Assembly (NCBI RefSeq): GCF_900090305.1
Contig: NZ_LT607751.1
Location: 5,208,001 to 5,272,000, forward strand
Reading direction: 5' to 3'
From: Micromonospora siamensis
Lineage (GTDB): Bacteria; Actinomycetota; Actinomycetes; Mycobacteriales; Micromonosporaceae
DNA: 64,000 nt
The notes beneath the pieces were generated by a model. That model worked only from the letters and a program-made list of their open reading frames with translations, ran no database searches and was not told the origin of the DNA. The position numbers and the translations under genes were made by a program. How positions within the stretch are numbered: the stretch's first letter is position 1; each line of letters starts with the position of its first letter. Shown here piece by piece: positions 9,244 to 18,145 of this stretch.

Positions 9244-10119
9244 ATGGTGGACCTGGTGGTGATCGGCGGGTTGGGCGTGGACCTCCGGGTACGGGTGCCG
9301 GGGATCCCGCTGCCCGCGGCCGACTCGATGGTCGTGCCGCCGGTCGAGGCGCGGATCGGCAACACCGGCTCCGGGGTGGCCCTGGCCGCCCACGCCCTCG
9401 GGCTGCGGGTGCGGCTGGTGGACGTGCTGGGCGCCGACCCGGCCGGCGCGGTGGTCCGCGCGGCACTGGGCCGTACCGCCGTGGCCGCCACGCTCGTGCC
9501 GAGCCCCGGTGGCACCCGGCAGTCGGTGAACCTGGTCGACCCGGCCGGCCGGCGGATGTCCCTGTACGACCCGAGCCCGTGGTCCGGGCCGGTGCCGCCG
9601 TTCACCGACGAGGCGCTGGCCGGGCTGGTCCGGGACGCCGCCCACGTGCACGTCTCGATCATGGACTGGGCGCGGGACGCGCTGCCCGTGCTGCGCGAGG
9701 CGCTGCCCGACGGGGTGACCCTCTCCACCGACCTGCACGACTGGGACGGCGAGAACGACTACCACCGGCCGTTCGCGGAGGCGGCCGGCCTGGTCTTCGT
9801 CAGCGGCGTACGGCTGGGCGGGCAGGCGGCGGCGGTGGCCGCCGCCCTGGCCCCGCGCACCGTGGTCGTCACCCGGGGCGCGGACGGCGCGGAGCTGCAC
9901 CACGGCGACGGCCCGGCGACGCACGTGCCGGCGACGGCACCGCCGGCCGACGTGGTGGACACCAACGGCGCCGGTGACGCCTTCGCGGCCGGCCTGATCT
10001 CCGCCCGACTGCGCGGCGACGCGCTGCCGCGGGCGGCGGCGTACGCGGCCCGGGTGGCCGCCGCGGCCTGCACCCACGACGGCATGGAGTATCCGCCCGG
10101 GCTGCTGCCCCGCGCCTGA
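9244..10119 (+). CDS. PfkB-family carbohydrate kinase
   Basis: This 291-aa PfkB/ribokinase-type sugar kinase transfers phosphate from ATP to a sugar or nucleoside hydroxyl. GNTGSGVALAAHALG near residue 38 is a variant of the N-terminal glycine-rich signature. The second signature DTNGAGDAFAAG (residues 239-250) carries the catalytic Asp (GAGD) and anion hole. The exact substrate cannot be told. It is divergent from the SNF2 gene with only 62 bp between them. A GC stem (GCCCCGC at 10141-10147 with GCGGGGC at 10170-10176) follows and may end its transcript or sit in the leader of the next gene. Confidence 0.88.
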   Translation: MVDLVVIGGLGVDLRVRVPGIPLPAADSMVVPPVEARIGNTGSGVALAAHALGLRVRLVDVLGADPAGAVVRAALGRTAVAATLVPSPGGTRQSVNLVDPAGRRMSLYDPSPWSGPVPPFTDEALAGLVRDAAHVHVSIMDWARDALPVLREALPDGVTLSTDLHDWDGENDYHRPFAEAAGLVFVSGVRLGGQAAAVAAALAPRTVVVTRGADGAELHHGDGPATHVPATAPPADVVDTNGAGDAFAAGLISARLRGDALPRAAAYAARVAAAACTHDGMEYPPGLLPRA

Positions 10120-10187
10120 CCGGACGGGCGCGCGCCTCCCGCCCCGCAAATCCTGCGCGTCGGCGACCCGCGGGGCAGGATGGGCGC

Positions 10188-10391
10188 ATGGCATCAACGG
10201 TAGAGATCCCCCTGGTCGGTGGCGCGGCCGACGGACAGACGGTCACCGTCGAACTGGACCCCAACGGCCGCCCGCCGCTGACCCACCACCACCTCGGTCC
10301 GCAAGGTCTCGCCGAGGCGGAGATCTACGAGCTGGAGTCCGACGACGGGGACCGGGACTGGGTCTACTCCTGGCGAGGGCCGGCGGTCTGA
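10188..10391 (+). CDS. Small hypothetical protein (67 aa)
   Basis: This short acidic protein contains PLVGGAADGQTVTVELD and ends in YSWRGPAV. A purine-rich GGGGCAGGATGGG stretch lies before the ATG, and codon third positions are strongly G/C, as in the neighbours. I do not recognise a family. Beta-strand-rich small proteins with a GGxxDG turn occur next to phage-like genes elsewhere, but nothing around it supports that here. Confidence 0.55.
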   Translation: MASTVEIPLVGGAADGQTVTVELDPNGRPPLTHHHLGPQGLAEAEIYELESDDGDRDWVYSWRGPAV

Positions 10392-10403
10392 CGATCCGGC
10401 CGC

Positions 10404-11549
10404 TCAGGTCACCCCGGTGCGGGTCAGCGCCTGCGAACGCAGGCTCTCCAGCACCCCCCGGGTGACCTGGGAGGTGCCGCGGGCCTGCTCGCAGACCTCG
10501 GCCACCCGCTGCGCGGTGGCCGCCGCCCGGGCGTCCCGCTCGTCCCAGAGCCGATCCACCTCGGCCAGCAGCGGGCCCTCCACCTCCCGTTCCACGCCAC
10601 GCAGCGCCGGGACCCCGAGCCGTTGGGCCAGGTCGAAGACCTTTCCGGCGTACGGCAGGGGCAGGAAGGGAGTGCCGACCATGGCGGCGAAGATCAGGAA
10701 GTGCAGTCGCATGCCGACCGCGATGTCGAAGTGCCGCATCAACCCGAGGACCTGCTGCGGCGAGTAGTCGTTGTGCAGGATCCGGCCCCGGTCCGCCGCC
10801 GTCATGTGGGTCATCACCCCGTGCGAGTGCCGGATGTCGTCGCGTTCCATCGGGACGAAGAGCACGTGCGCGTCGATCCGGTGGACCAGGAAGTCCGCGA
10901 TCTGCGCGAGCAGCCGGTGGTAGCCGTCCACGTCGAGGCGTTCTGCGGCCCGGCCCGGCTCCCGCACGCTCATCCCGACCAGTCGGGTGCCCTCCGGCAC
11001 GCCCTCCGCCCGCAGGTAGTCGCGGGGGAAGTCCGCGGGCTCCAGCAGGAACGCCGGATCGGCGGTGACGGTGATCGGGTTGACCAGGCCGGCCTCCTCC
11101 AGCACCATCCGGGACTCCTGGTCGCGGACGGTCACCTCGGCCGCCCCGGCCAGGGTCTCCCGGACCATGCCGGTGTCCACGCTCTCGCTGAGCGGCCCCA
11201 CCCCGACCGCGTACGTCAGCAGCGGCAGGCCGCGTTCCTGGGCCACCCGTACGACCCGCAGGTAGCGGCGGGCCTCCCGGTCGTAGAGGATCCCGCCACC
11301 GCCGAGGATGAGCAGGTCGAGCTGGGCCAGCATCAGCGACGAGTCGGCCCGGCTGACCCCCTCCCACGGCACCGCCTCCACATCCGGGTGGGTCAGGGCG
11401 GTATGCGCCGGGTTGCGGGAGAAGACGATGATCCGGGCGTTCGGCTCCTGGCTGCGCAGATCCGCCAGCAGGCCGCTGAGGATCGCCTCGTCGCCCAGAT
11501 TGCGGCCACCGTACGAGCCGAGCACGCCGATGCACAGGCCCTGGGTCAT
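10404..11549 (-). CDS. Polysaccharide pyruvyl transferase family protein (CsaB-like)
   Basis: This 381-aa member of the polysaccharide pyruvyl transferase family is a GT-B-like fold that adds a pyruvate ketal to sugars of cell-surface polymers, using phosphoenolpyruvate. The N-terminus GVLGSYGGRNLGDEAILS is the family signature. LLILGGGGILYD and GMRLHFLIFAAMVGTPFLPLPY near the C-terminus match the acceptor and donor lobes of CsaB. An AAGGAG ribosome site lies eight bases before the ATG. No polysaccharide cluster surrounds it, so the acceptor is unknown. It may modify a secondary cell-wall polymer; other family members act outside wall biology. Confidence 0.82.
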   Translation of the reverse strand: MTQGLCIGVLGSYGGRNLGDEAILSGLLADLRSQEPNARIIVFSRNPAHTALTHPDVEAVPWEGVSRADSSLMLAQLDLLILGGGGILYDREARRYLRVVRVAQERGLPLLTYAVGVGPLSESVDTGMVRETLAGAAEVTVRDQESRMVLEEAGLVNPITVTADPAFLLEPADFPRDYLRAEGVPEGTRLVGMSVREPGRAAERLDVDGYHRLLAQIADFLVHRIDAHVLFVPMERDDIRHSHGVMTHMTAADRGRILHNDYSPQQVLGLMRHFDIAVGMRLHFLIFAAMVGTPFLPLPYAGKVFDLAQRLGVPALRGVEREVEGPLLAEVDRLWDERDARAAATAQRVAEVCEQARGTSQVTRGVLESLRSQALTRTGVT

Positions 11550-11611
11550 CCGTCGCTCCTTCCCGCCGGGGTCGTTCCCGGCCGGTTTCCCGGTGCGCCG
11601 GTGGACATACC

Positions 11612-12205
11612 TCAGCCGGTTACGGGGCCGCCGTCCCTCCCCCCGACCAGGCGGGACACCAGGGCGGAGACCACCTGGTCGACGTCGTAACCGGCGTCGA
11701 TCGAGGTGGTCAGGAGGTCGAGGAGCAGGCCGTCCACGGCGTGGTGCAGCAGGGCGACCTCGAACGCGCCACCGGGCAGCCCGGCCGCCACGTGGAAGGC
11801 GACGTCGTCGGCGTACCCCCGGCGCAGCACCTCGCCGAGCGCGGATCGCAGCTCCGGGCGGCGGGACGCCTCCAGCCGCAGCTCGAACAGGGCTCGGGTC
11901 AGGTCCGGCTCGCGGGTGGTGCGGTGGACGATGTGGCGCAGGTAGTCGGTGACCAGCGCCAACGAGGGTTCGCGCCGGCCGAGTCCGGCCAGCACCTCCG
12001 GGTCGGGCGCCATCCGGTCGAAGATCCGTTCGGCCAGGCCGGCCAGGAGCGCCGCCCGGGACGGGAAGTAGTTCGAGGCGGTGCCGACCGGCACACCGGC
12101 CTCGGCGTCCACCGCCCGGTGGGTCAGGCCGCGGGCGCCACCGACGGCGAGCACCCGCAGCCCGGCGTCGGCCAGCAGGATGCGGCGCTCGGAGTTACGG
12201 GGCAT
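11612..12205 (-). CDS. TetR-family transcriptional regulator
   Basis: This 197-aa TetR-type repressor has its helix-turn-helix at about residues 28-47 (GLTHRAVDAEAGVPVGTASNY FPS region), followed by an all-helical ligand domain. ATG at 12205 (MPRNSERR) is the normal family start; a longer frame upstream would cross the operator region. It is divergent from the DHFR-like gene, and both starts face two operator-like sites at 12225-12274. Autoregulation and control of the reductase gene are therefore likely. The inducer is unknown. Confidence 0.9.
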   Translation of the reverse strand: MPRNSERRILLADAGLRVLAVGGARGLTHRAVDAEAGVPVGTASNYFPSRAALLAGLAERIFDRMAPDPEVLAGLGRREPSLALVTDYLRHIVHRTTREPDLTRALFELRLEASRRPELRSALGEVLRRGYADDVAFHVAAGLPGGAFEVALLHHAVDGLLLDLLTTSIDAGYDVDQVVSALVSRLVGGRDGGPVTG

Positions 12206-12224
12206 GCGGAACACCCTAGCAATA

Positions 12225-12274
12225 ACCACGACAGGTGTTGTACATTTTCCTCCGACCACGACAGCCGTCGTGGT
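12225..12274. promoter_or_regulatory. Twin operator-like sites between tetR and the DHFR-like gene
   Basis: ACCACGAC-AGCC-GTCGTGGT at 12255-12274 is a perfect 8-4-8 palindrome. A second copy at 12225-12244 has the same left arm (ACCACGAC) and a degenerate right arm (GTTGTACA). The two sites start exactly 30 bp apart, close to three helical turns, so they lie on the same DNA face. Position and symmetry fit binding by the adjacent TetR protein. Confidence 0.72.
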
Positions 12275-12297
12275 TGCCTCGGGACATCGGAGTCGGT

Positions 12298-12894
12298 TTG
12301 CGCAAGCTCGTGTACTACGTCGCCAGTTCCCTCGACGGCTTCATCGCCGCCCCCGACGGGTCCTACGACTTCCTCACGCTGGAGCCCGACGTGGCGGCCC
12401 ACCTCACCGCCGAATGGCCCCAGACCTTCCCCACCTTCACCCACGCCCAGTTCGGCATCGCCTCACCGCCGGCCGGCCGCTTCGACGCGCTGCTGATGGG
12501 CCGCGCCACCTACGAGCCGGCCCTGAGGTTCGGCGTGACCAGCCCGTACGCGCACCTCCAGCAGTACGTCTTCAGCCGTTCCCTGGCGCCGTCCGACCAC
12601 CCGGACGTACGGATCGTGGCCGACGACCCGGCATCCTTCGTCCGCGAGCTGAAGCGGCAACCCGGCGGCGACATCTGGCTCTGCGGCGGCGGGCAGCTCG
12701 CCGGCCAACTACTGGACGAGGTGGACGAGCTGGCGGTCAAGCTCAACCCGGTGGTGGTCGGCAGCGGCATCCCGCTGGCCGACCGGGGCTTCGCGCCGAG
12801 CCGGTTCGCCCTGGCCGGAAGCCGGGTGTTCGACAGTGGAGTGGTCATCCTGCGCTACCTGCGCCCGGTCACCGCCGCGACGCACACCGACTGA
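12298..12894 (+). CDS. Dihydrofolate reductase family protein (RibD C-terminal-like)
   Basis: This 198-aa protein belongs to the DHFR/RibD-C reductase superfamily. It opens with KLVYYVASSLDGFIAAPDG, the usual first strand and NADPH-binding loop. LLMGRATYE and WLCGGGQLAGQLLDEVDEL are the other family signatures. A pyridine-nucleotide-dependent reduction is expected, but the substrate is unknown and true DHFR activity is unlikely. I placed the start at TTG 12298, which has GGAG five bases upstream and begins just beyond the palindrome; earlier frames would be translated through the operator. Regulation by the divergent TetR gene is probable. Confidence 0.83.
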   Translation: MRKLVYYVASSLDGFIAAPDGSYDFLTLEPDVAAHLTAEWPQTFPTFTHAQFGIASPPAGRFDALLMGRATYEPALRFGVTSPYAHLQQYVFSRSLAPSDHPDVRIVADDPASFVRELKRQPGGDIWLCGGGQLAGQLLDEVDELAVKLNPVVVGSGIPLADRGFAPSRFALAGSRVFDSGVVILRYLRPVTAATHTD

Positions 12895-12981
12895 GCCACG
12901 ATGCCGATCGGCGCGGCGGCTGGACCGGTCCTGCCCCCAAATCGCTTGCCCGGCCCGCCGCACCGCGCCGACCCTGGACGG

Positions 12982-13911
12982 ATGAGCGACACGACGCGGA
13001 TCGGCTGGACCGACCTGCCCGCCGAGGTGCGGGCCGGGGTCGAGGAGGTGCTGGGCGACCGGGTGGTCGAGGCGGTCTCCCAGCCGGGCGGCTTCTCCCC
13101 CGGCACCGCCGACCGGGTCCGGACGGCCGGCGGCGGCCGGGCGTTCGTCAAGGCGGTCGCCACCCACCGCAACGCCAGTACCGTGCAGATGCACCGCGTC
13201 GAGGCCGCCGTGACGGCGGCGCTGCCCGGCCACGCCCCCACTCCCCGGCTCCTCGGCCACCACGACGACGGCGAATGGGTGGCGCTGGTCCTCACCGACG
13301 TCGACGGCCGGCACCCGACGACCCCGTGGCGGGCCGACGAACTGACCGCCGTGCTGGACACCCTGGCCCGGATGGCCGGCACGCTGACCCCCAACCCGGT
13401 GCCGCACGCGCCGACCGCCGTCGAACGGCTCACCCACGACTTCACCGGCTGGGAGCGGATCGCCGCCGACCCGCCGGCCGACCTCGACCCGTGGGCGGCC
13501 ACCCACCTGGACGAGCTGCGGGACATCGCGGCGTACGGGCTGACCGGACTGGTCGGCGACACCCTGTGCCACGTCGACCTCCGGGCGGACAACCTGCTGA
13601 TCGACCCGGCCGGCTCGGTCACGGTCGTGGACTGGCCGCACGCCTGCGTCGGCCCGCCCTGGTTGGACACCGCCCTGCTGCTGGTCAACGTGCTGCTGCA
13701 CGGCGGACACGACGTGGACGACCTGCTGCACCGGTCGTCGGTGACCTTCGGGGTCGACCCGGACCTGCTCACCGGCGTCCACGCCGGACTGGCCAGCTAC
13801 TTCCTCGACCACGCCCGGCAGCCTCCCCCGCCCGGCATCCCCACCGTCCGCGCGTTCCAGCGACTCCAGGGCGACGCGCTGCTGCCCTGGGTACGCCGCC
13901 GGCTGCGCTGA
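12982..13911 (+). CDS. Aminoglycoside phosphotransferase-like kinase
   Basis: This 309-aa protein has the APH/choline-kinase fold. HVDLRADNLLID is the catalytic loop (Brenner motif, HxDxxxxN) and VTVVDWPHA is the metal-binding segment (DFG-like DW). N-terminal GGFSPGTADRVRTAGG is the nucleotide-binding loop region and AFVKAV carries the ATP-binding lysine. Family members phosphorylate antibiotics, sugars, amino alcohols or other small molecules; nothing here marks this one as a resistance gene. The ATG at 12982 (MSDTTRIG) was preferred to an ATG 27 codons earlier because the longer segment has no family similarity. Confidence 0.85.
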   Translation: MSDTTRIGWTDLPAEVRAGVEEVLGDRVVEAVSQPGGFSPGTADRVRTAGGGRAFVKAVATHRNASTVQMHRVEAAVTAALPGHAPTPRLLGHHDDGEWVALVLTDVDGRHPTTPWRADELTAVLDTLARMAGTLTPNPVPHAPTAVERLTHDFTGWERIAADPPADLDPWAATHLDELRDIAAYGLTGLVGDTLCHVDLRADNLLIDPAGSVTVVDWPHACVGPPWLDTALLLVNVLLHGGHDVDDLLHRSSVTFGVDPDLLTGVHAGLASYFLDHARQPPPPGIPTVRAFQRLQGDALLPWVRRRLR

Positions 13912-14039
13912 CCGGTCCGCCTCAACCATCCCCGGCCGGCGTTCTCATGGGGTGAGGGGGTGGCCGTGTCCGAGACGTTCCACAACGCGTCGTCCGATCA
14001 CCGCCAGACCGGCCGCCCCGCGCGCGCCAGGCTGTTCCC

Positions 14040-14780
14040 ATGACGAGCTTGAACGGAAAGGTCGCCCTGGTCACCGGTGGCGGACGGGGCATCGGCGCCG
14101 CCATCGCCCTCCGCCTGGCGGCCGAGGGGGCCGAGGTGGCCCTGACCTACGAACGCGACGCCGACAGTGCCGCCACGGTGGCCAGGCGGATCGAGGCGGC
14201 CGGACGGCGTGCGCTGGTGCTCGCCGCCGACAGTGCCGACCCCCGGGCGGTACGCGCGGCGGTGGACGGCACGGTGGCGGAGCTGGGCCGGCTGGACATC
14301 CTGGTGAACAATGCCGCGGTGTTCCTGGTCGGCCAGGTCGACGAGCTGGGCGCCGAGGAGGTGGACCGGACGCTGGCGGTCAACGTGCGGGCGCCGTACC
14401 TGGCCGCCCAGGCGGCTGCCCGACATCTGGGCGAGGGTGGCCGGATCATCAGCATCGGCAGCAACGTCGCCCGCCGGGCGCCCTTCCCGGGGCTCGCGCT
14501 CTATTCGATGAGCAAGACCGCGCTGGTGGGCCTGACCAAGGGGCTGGGCCGTGAGCTGGGCCCCCGGGGCATCACCGTCAACCTGGTGAATCCCGGACCC
14601 ACCGACACCGACAGCAACCCGGCGGACGGACCGAACGCCGGGGCGATCGCCGGTCTGACCGCCCTCGGCCGGTACGCCGCCCCCGCCGAGATCGCGGCGG
14701 TCGTGGCGCACCTCGCCGGCCCCGACGCCGGATACCTCACCGGCGCGGTGGTCGACGTCGACGGCGGCTTCGCCATCTGA
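14040..14780 (+). CDS. SDR family NAD(P)-dependent oxidoreductase
   Basis: This classical short-chain dehydrogenase/reductase has 246 aa. TGGGRGIG (residues 12-19) binds the dinucleotide, NNAA starts at residue 90, and the catalytic residues are Ser141, Tyr155 and Lys159 (YSMSK). The C-terminus GAVVDVDGGFAI is the usual SDR ending, and VNPGPTDTD after the active site matches FabG-like members. It probably oxidises an alcohol or reduces a ketone on an unknown small substrate. It stands alone, and no clear ribosome site is visible before the ATG. Confidence 0.9.
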   Translation: MTSLNGKVALVTGGGRGIGAAIALRLAAEGAEVALTYERDADSAATVARRIEAAGRRALVLAADSADPRAVRAAVDGTVAELGRLDILVNNAAVFLVGQVDELGAEEVDRTLAVNVRAPYLAAQAAARHLGEGGRIISIGSNVARRAPFPGLALYSMSKTALVGLTKGLGRELGPRGITVNLVNPGPTDTDSNPADGPNAGAIAGLTALGRYAAPAEIAAVVAHLAGPDAGYLTGAVVDVDGGFAI

Positions 14781-14831
14781 CCGGACGCGGGCGGGCGCGG
14801 ACCCGTTCCGTGCCCGTCCCCAGCCGCCGGG

Positions 14832-15647
14832 TCAGCCGGGTGGGCGCACGCCGTGGGTGAGGAACGGCAGGGCGACGGCGGGCAGCGCCGGTGAGCCGAC
14901 GATGTCGTGGTGGGTCAGGCCGGGCAGCACGGCCAGCCGGGACACCGGGCGGTCGCCGCCGTCCCCGCCCGCGTCCCGGAGACCGCCCCCGAGCAGCCCG
15001 AAGAACTCGGCCGCGTGCCGGACCGGGATCGAGTCGGCGTCGGCGTACACCAGCAGCACGGGTACGGCCAACGCGGCCACCTCGGCCGACCAGTCGTACT
15101 CGCGGCGCAGCAGCTCCCCCATCTTGGTCCAGAGCGCCGGCCAGTCCCGGGGGCGCGGCGCCACCCGGGCGTACAGCTCGTGCGGTGGGGTGCCCCGCAT
15201 CCGTTCCGCGGTCCGCTCGTCCTGGGCGGTCATCGCGGCCAGCACCTCCGGATACCAGCCGTCCCGCCGGCACGGCGCCGACACCACCACCAGCCGGCGC
15301 AGCAGCCCCGGGTGCTGGATCGCGGTACGCAGCGCCACGGCTCCGCCCAGCGAGTAGCCCATCAGGTCCGGCCCGGTCAGCCCGAGGTGGTCGATCAGCG
15401 CGGCGACGTCGTCGGCCATCGACTCGTGGCGCAGCGGCCGGTCCACGTCGGCGGTACGCCCGTGGCCCTGGAGGTCGACGGCGACGACCCGGCGGCGGGC
15501 GGCGAGGGTGGGCAGGATCGGCGCGAACGTCTCGACCGCGCCGAAGGCGCCGTGCAGCAGCACCAGCGGACGGCCGGCGCCGTGCGTCTCGTACCACAGC
15601 CGCACCCCGTTGACGTCCGCGTAGCTCACCTCGGCATCCTCCGTCAC
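14832..15647 (-). CDS. Alpha/beta fold hydrolase
   Basis: This 271-aa alpha/beta hydrolase has the nucleophile elbow GYSLGG with Ser99. The oxyanion-hole segment LLHGAFG sits at residues 30-36, an acid candidate lies in LLVYADADSIP, and the catalytic His is in LTHHD. The family covers esterases, lactonases, haloperoxidase-like and C-C hydrolases; no finer call is possible. It ends 51 bp from the convergent SDR gene and starts just after the terminator of the permease gene, so it probably has its own promoter. Confidence 0.88.
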   Translation of the reverse strand: MTEDAEVSYADVNGVRLWYETHGAGRPLVLLHGAFGAVETFAPILPTLAARRRVVAVDLQGHGRTADVDRPLRHESMADDVAALIDHLGLTGPDLMGYSLGGAVALRTAIQHPGLLRRLVVVSAPCRRDGWYPEVLAAMTAQDERTAERMRGTPPHELYARVAPRPRDWPALWTKMGELLRREYDWSAEVAALAVPVLLVYADADSIPVRHAAEFFGLLGGGLRDAGGDGGDRPVSRLAVLPGLTHHDIVGSPALPAVALPFLTHGVRPPG

Positions 15648-15666
15648 CGGCGGGCCGGCCGGTCGG

Positions 15667-15712
15667 AAAACGCCGCGCCCCCGCTGCCGTGGGCCGGGGG
15701 CAGCGGGGGCGC
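15667..15712 (-). terminator. Intrinsic terminator of the NCS2 permease gene
   Basis: GCGCCCCCGCTGCC at 15675-15688 pairs perfectly with GGCAGCGGGGGCGC at 15699-15712 (14 bp, 10-nt loop). Read leftward, the stem is followed by GGCGTTTTCC, giving a U-tract. It lies 11 bp past the permease stop. Confidence 0.85.
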
Positions 15713-15723
15713 GACGGGTGCGG

Positions 15724-17214
15724 TCAGTTGACGCCGGTGACGGCCTTGACCAGGTTGATGCCGAAGTACAGGACGAACGCGATCGCCACCGCCCAGAGCA
15801 GCGGGTGGATGGTGCGGGCCTTGCCCTGGGCGACCCGGATGGCCACCCAGCTCACGAAGCCGGCGCCGATGCCGTTGGTGATCGAGTAGGTGAACGGCAT
15901 CAGGGTCATGGTCAGGAACGCCGGGACGGCGACCCCCACGTCGGTGAAGTCGATCTCCTTGACCTGGCGGACCATCAGCGCGCCCACGATCACCAGGGCC
16001 GGGCCGGCGGCCTCGCTGGGCACCAGCGACACCAGCGGGGTGAGCAGCAGCGCGCCGAGGAAGAGCAGGCCGGTGACCACGCTGGTCAGGCCGGTCCGGC
16101 CACCGTCGGCGATGCCGGCGGAGGACTCGACGTACGTGGTGGCCGAGGAGGCGCTGCCGGCGCCACCGGCGACCGCGGCCACGCCGTCGACGAGCAGGAC
16201 CTTGTCGAGGCGGGGCATGTCGGTGCCGTCGGCGGTGGTCAGGTTGGCCTGCTTGGCCAGGCCCACCGTGGTGCCCATGACGTCGAAGAAGTCGGCGAGC
16301 ACGAGGGTGAAGACCAGCAGCAGCGCGGTCATCACGCCGACGTGCGCGAACGCGCCGAACGACACGTTGCCGACCAGGTGCAGGTCGGGGGCGGAGACCA
16401 GCGGGTCGGGCAGGGTCGGCACGTTGAGCTGCCAGCCGGTCGGGTTCGGCTTGCCGTCGACGAACGCCGGGCCCGGCTTGGTCAGCGCGTTGACGATCAC
16501 CGCGACGACGGTGGTGACCACGATGCCGATCAGCACGCCGGCCTTGACCTTGCGGGCCACCAGGATGCCGGTGACGAGCAGGCCGACCAGGAAGACGACG
16601 GTCGGCCAGCCGCGCAGGGTGCCGTCGCCGCCGAGCTGCACCGGGACCGTGGTGCCGGCGGCGTCCGGCATCCGCCGGACCAGACCACCGTCGACGAAGC
16701 CGATGAAGGCGATGAACAGGCCGATTCCGGCGGCGATGGCTGCCTTCAGCTCCGCCGGGATGGCCCGGAAGACCGCCTTGCGGAAGCCGGTCATCACCAG
16801 CACGGTGATGATCAGACCCTCGATCACCACAAGGCCCATCGCCTCGGCCCAGGTCATCTGGGAGGCGACCGCGTACGCGACGAAGGCGTTCAGGCCCAGG
16901 CCGGTGGCGACCGCGAACGGCACCCGGCCGACCACGCCCATCAGGATGGTCATCACCGCGGCGACCAGGGCGGTGACCCCGGCGACCGGCGCGATGCCGA
17001 GCAGGTTGCCGTCGGCGTCCGGCGCGGTGCCGATGATCAGGGGGTTGAGCACCACGATGTACGCCATCGTGGCGAAGGTGGTGATGCCGGCGAGCACCTC
17101 GCGGCGGACGGTCGAGCCCCGCCGGGTGATCTCGAAGAAGCGGTCGAGGCGGCCGTGCTCGACGGGTTCCGTCGGCTCGACCGGGGCAGCAGGATCCTGC
17201 GTGGTCACGCTCAT
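15724..17214 (-). CDS. NCS2 family permease (AzgA-type purine transporter)
   Basis: This 496-aa polytopic membrane protein is of the NCS2/AzgA group, which imports adenine, guanine or hypoxanthine with protons. ITTFATMAYIVVLNPLI near the start and GLGLNAFVAY are AzgA signatures. LADFFDVMGTTVGLAKQ and the ATTYVESSAGIADGGRTGLT segment form the substrate site region seen in this family. About 12-14 hydrophobic helices can be read. ATG 17214 was chosen because the 43 residues encoded upstream resemble no transporter start. A strong hairpin terminator follows directly. No purine gene lies nearby. Confidence 0.92.
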   Translation of the reverse strand: MSVTTQDPAAPVEPTEPVEHGRLDRFFEITRRGSTVRREVLAGITTFATMAYIVVLNPLIIGTAPDADGNLLGIAPVAGVTALVAAVMTILMGVVGRVPFAVATGLGLNAFVAYAVASQMTWAEAMGLVVIEGLIITVLVMTGFRKAVFRAIPAELKAAIAAGIGLFIAFIGFVDGGLVRRMPDAAGTTVPVQLGGDGTLRGWPTVVFLVGLLVTGILVARKVKAGVLIGIVVTTVVAVIVNALTKPGPAFVDGKPNPTGWQLNVPTLPDPLVSAPDLHLVGNVSFGAFAHVGVMTALLLVFTLVLADFFDVMGTTVGLAKQANLTTADGTDMPRLDKVLLVDGVAAVAGGAGSASSATTYVESSAGIADGGRTGLTSVVTGLLFLGALLLTPLVSLVPSEAAGPALVIVGALMVRQVKEIDFTDVGVAVPAFLTMTLMPFTYSITNGIGAGFVSWVAIRVAQGKARTIHPLLWAVAIAFVLYFGINLVKAVTGVN

Positions 17215-17515
17215 GGCGTGGCTTGCTCCGTTCCGGGTTGGCCCGCCGGACGCACCGGCGTGGGCTGCAGGGGTGCAGTCGTCCCGTTTCGGTTGGCCCG
17301 GAGAACGTCGGAACGGCTGGGCTCCACGGATCCCGTGAAGCACTACGAAGCCGCACCCCGGTCCGGGGAACGACTTCGCGCGTCCACCCTATCCACCGCC
17401 CACCCACCGCTGACCTGCCGCTATGGCAAACCTCACGCCCGGGCGCCCGGCCGGGGCCGGCAGCCGGCCAGTTCGGGGCAGCGCGGAGCGGGTTGCCGCC
17501 GGTAGCGTCGGGCGG
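17215..17515. other. Intergenic region between divergent permease and DinB-like genes
   Basis: This 301-bp stretch holds no gene I can support. GTTGGCCCG occurs twice in direct orientation (17237-17245 and 17292-17300), 55 bp apart, in the leader of the permease gene. No recognisable purine riboswitch was seen. Promoters for both flanking genes must lie here. Confidence 0.4.
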
Positions 17516-18145
17516 GTGGCTCTCCTGGACCTGGTCGCGGCGGAACGTCACCGGTTCGCCGACCTGATCGACTCGCTGACCCCCGAGCAGCTCGACACCC
17601 CCAGCCTCTGCGGCGAGTGGACGGTCAGGCAGGTCGCCGGGCACGTGGTCGCCCCGTTCGCCACGCGGCGGTCCTGGTTCCTGCCGCTGCTGCTGCACAG
17701 CCGGTTCAGCCTGCACCGGGCGAACGCCGAGCTGGCCCGGATGGTGGCCCGCCGGCCGGTCGCCGAGCTGACCGGCGAGCTGCGACGCAACGCCCGCAAC
17801 CCGTTCGCCCCGCCCGTGGTCGGGCAGCTCGGTCAGCTCACCGACCTCCAGGTGCACGCCCAGGACGTCCGGCGCCCGCTCGGCCTGGCGTACGCGCTCG
17901 ACCCCGAGCCCGCCCGCACGTCACTGGACTTCCTGGTCAGCCGCCGGTCGGTGGCCTTCGGCCCGCGCCGGCTCCGCGGCGGCCTGCGGTTCGCGACCAC
18001 CGACCTGGACTGGGCCTGGGGCGACGGCCCGGAGGTACGCGGCACGGCGGAGGCGATCATGATGGCGCTCACCGGGCGGACGGTGGTGCTGCCCGAGCTG
18101 ACCGGCGACGGCGCGGCGGTGCTGCGGAAGCGGTCGGCCCGGTGA
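17516..18145 (+). CDS. Mycothiol-dependent maleylpyruvate isomerase-like (DinB-like) protein
   Basis: This 209-aa protein is of the maleylpyruvate isomerase N-terminal/DinB superfamily of metal-binding helical bundles, many of which use mycothiol in actinobacteria. LLDLVAAERHRFADLIDSL is the first helix. CGEWTVRQVAGHV carries the first metal-ligand His (in GHV), and LQVHAQDVRRPLG supplies another His. The reaction is unknown. GTG 17516 gives the usual family N-terminus; the frame is open for 31 codons upstream without similarity. Its stop overlaps the GTG of the following kinase gene (18142-18145), so they form an operon. Confidence 0.8.
   Translation: MALLDLVAAERHRFADLIDSLTPEQLDTPSLCGEWTVRQVAGHVVAPFATRRSWFLPLLLHSRFSLHRANAELARMVARRPVAELTGELRRNARNPFAPPVVGQLGQLTDLQVHAQDVRRPLGLAYALDPEPARTSLDFLVSRRSVAFGPRRLRGGLRFATTDLDWAWGDGPEVRGTAEAIMMALTGRTVVLPELTGDGAAVLRKRSAR

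Noticed and set aside
17215..17515. A purine riboswitch before the NCS2 permease
   Set aside because: The conserved three-way junction bases of purine riboswitches are not present in the leader.
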